A stretch of 64,000 nucleotides of DNA from Cyanoderma ruficeps (Eukaryota; Chordata; Aves; Passeriformes; Timaliidae): NCBI GenBank assembly GCA_008694505.1, contig VZDJ01000346.1:15479719-15543718 (forward strand), in the 5' to 3' direction. Under the pieces are notes generated by a model. The model was not told the DNA's origin and ran no database searches. It worked only from the letters and a program-made list of their open reading frames with translations. Position 1 is the stretch's first letter, and the number at the start of each line of letters is the position of its first letter. This document shows positions 62,744 to 64,000 of the stretch, piece by piece. The translations under genes and the position numbers were made by a program.

Positions 62744-64000
62744 CTTATTTTAAACAATGTGTGTGTTTTAACCAGCTCTTTGACATTAAAAAGCATATTT
62801 TGTCTCACAACCTGCTTAAAGCAAAACAAAAGGCTAAGCTACAGCTCCTTACAAACAATGAAGGCAATAAATACAGTAAATTACTGTTTTATGTGAGACA
62901 ATATACTAATGTTAACTGAAGCAATGGAATTAGAAAACAAATTCCCTCTGGGAACAATTCTCACACCCCTGTTTTAGTAGGAAGCAGAGTTTACTCATAA
63001 ATAATTTAATGCATTTACTCCTGCTAGACTGGACTGACAGGTCTTACATATACTGAAGCTTTGCTTCTCTGATAATTGCAAACTTTTTGAACTGAGAAAG
63101 TTGTCAACTACAGAGGTCTGTACAGTTACTATACGACTATCTAGGAACATAAAGATGTGCTCTCTAACACAGTATTACTGAATTTAGCCATCGTGCCAAT
63201 CACCATTTAATAATAATATTCCTTCAGACCCACCTCTGTCTATAAGCATGTCAATAATCTCTTCTTCAGTCGTGTAACAATCCCTTAGCAACTTTAACAG
63301 TTGCCTACACAGAAAAGCAATAGAAAGGAAAAGACATTATTATTTGTGCTAATTTAATGCAGTTCAGCCACTATAATAAAGAAGAAAACAAGGCAGCTGG
63401 GTCTGTAAGCACAGCATGATCTGTGCTTGCAGACTCAGCTGTACAGCAGTACAAAAGAACCAGAACCAAAGAAAGAACTGCTTGAAGTGTGTCCCCTGCT
63501 ACCTGCCTCACAAAGCAACCTCACAAAATACTGGACCTTGTTATTAGATTGGTTAACACTTCCTCTTCATATCTAATTTTAATGCCATGTTTTTACTTAC
63601 TTTACTCACAGTGCTGCTATATCTTCTCTCAATTCACAGAAACAGATTCAGAGTTCGTCAAACCTATTTTCAGCACTAAGAGTACAGAGCTATTGTAGTC
63701 AGCGGCTTCTTCTAACTCTCATTCTTTTGACTTAATCTTTCTCTATTAATCACTCAAATGCATCTTCATATGCATGCTATGTACCTTCTATCCCTAACTT
63801 CAACTTTTATGTGGCTTTTCTTTTCACAGATGACTCTCACGCAGCTGCCTGCTGATTTCTTAAGACTCGAGTGGAAGAGAACTCGGAAACTGGTCGCTTG
63901 ATTCAGAAGTGAACAGTAAGAATTGTGGCACTGATTTTTCCCAAAGATTATTATTCACAGTTGCTTATTGGTCAGGGCCAATCTTGGAGACCATAGGCAC

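Larger units (their letters stand above)
51351..64000. other. Upstream flanking DNA of TRPS1, no recognised gene
   Basis: AT-rich DNA upstream of the promoter island. I recognise decayed CR1 copies (56406-56580, 60521-60915), weak older repeats, simple repeats and a GC-richer patch (61860-62400) followed by an unexplained plus-strand frame to 62743. No exon of a known neighbour is identified. It may hold distal enhancers, but nothing here proves that. Confidence 0.7.

Noticed and set aside
1..64000. Prokaryotic-type systems, CRISPR arrays, tRNA or rRNA genes, intact viral genes
   Set aside because: None seen. Repeats are eukaryotic retroposons and microsatellites, and the only gene identified is a spliced vertebrate gene.

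Overview
The window is a piece of an amniote nuclear genome, almost certainly a bird. Evidence: an avian-type CR1 retroposon 3' end (about 3011-3560) and a second on the opposite strand (about 56406-56580), older amniote MIR and CR1 relics, AT-rich non-coding DNA broken by CpG islands, and spliced exons with vertebrate splice signals. There are no prokaryotic genes, operons, CRISPR arrays or identifiable viral genes. Nearly all long reading frames here are chance frames in introns, CpG islands or repeats.

The one protein-coding gene I can identify is TRPS1, the GATA-type and multi-zinc-finger transcriptional repressor. It lies on the minus strand and only its 5' part is present. Reading right to left: a CpG island (49.6-51.35 kb) is the probable main promoter and holds a probable non-coding first exon ending at 50304. 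A putative intron of about 38 kb follows. Exon 2 (12070-11912) carries the upstream start codon and 12 codons. A 3,017-bp intron leads to the large exon 3 (8894-7966), which encodes residues 1-309 counted from the second ATG, including the first zinc finger. Positions 1-7965 belong to the next intron; the remaining exons, with the other zinc fingers, the GATA finger and the Ikaros-like fingers, lie outside. Positions 51.35-64 kb are upstream flanking DNA with no recognisable gene.

The interior of the long intron contains two further CpG-rich blocks (30.6-31.2 and 31.5-31.8 kb) and a small one at 14.2-14.5 kb. These are candidates for alternative TRPS1 promoters or intronic enhancers. One carries a strong G-quadruplex motif at its edge. 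Upstream ORFs and a weak-then-strong pair of start codons suggest translational control and two N-terminal forms.

No undescribed multi-gene system is visible. The points most worth a second look are small: the uORF and start-codon architecture, a tandem pair of hairpins with a compensatory base change (9743-9787), a 20-bp perfect palindrome (62531-62550), a hairpin flanked by near-identical direct repeats (61338-61421), and GATA-like sites in the promoter of a GATA-binding repressor. Family assignments come from remembered sequences and no database search was run.
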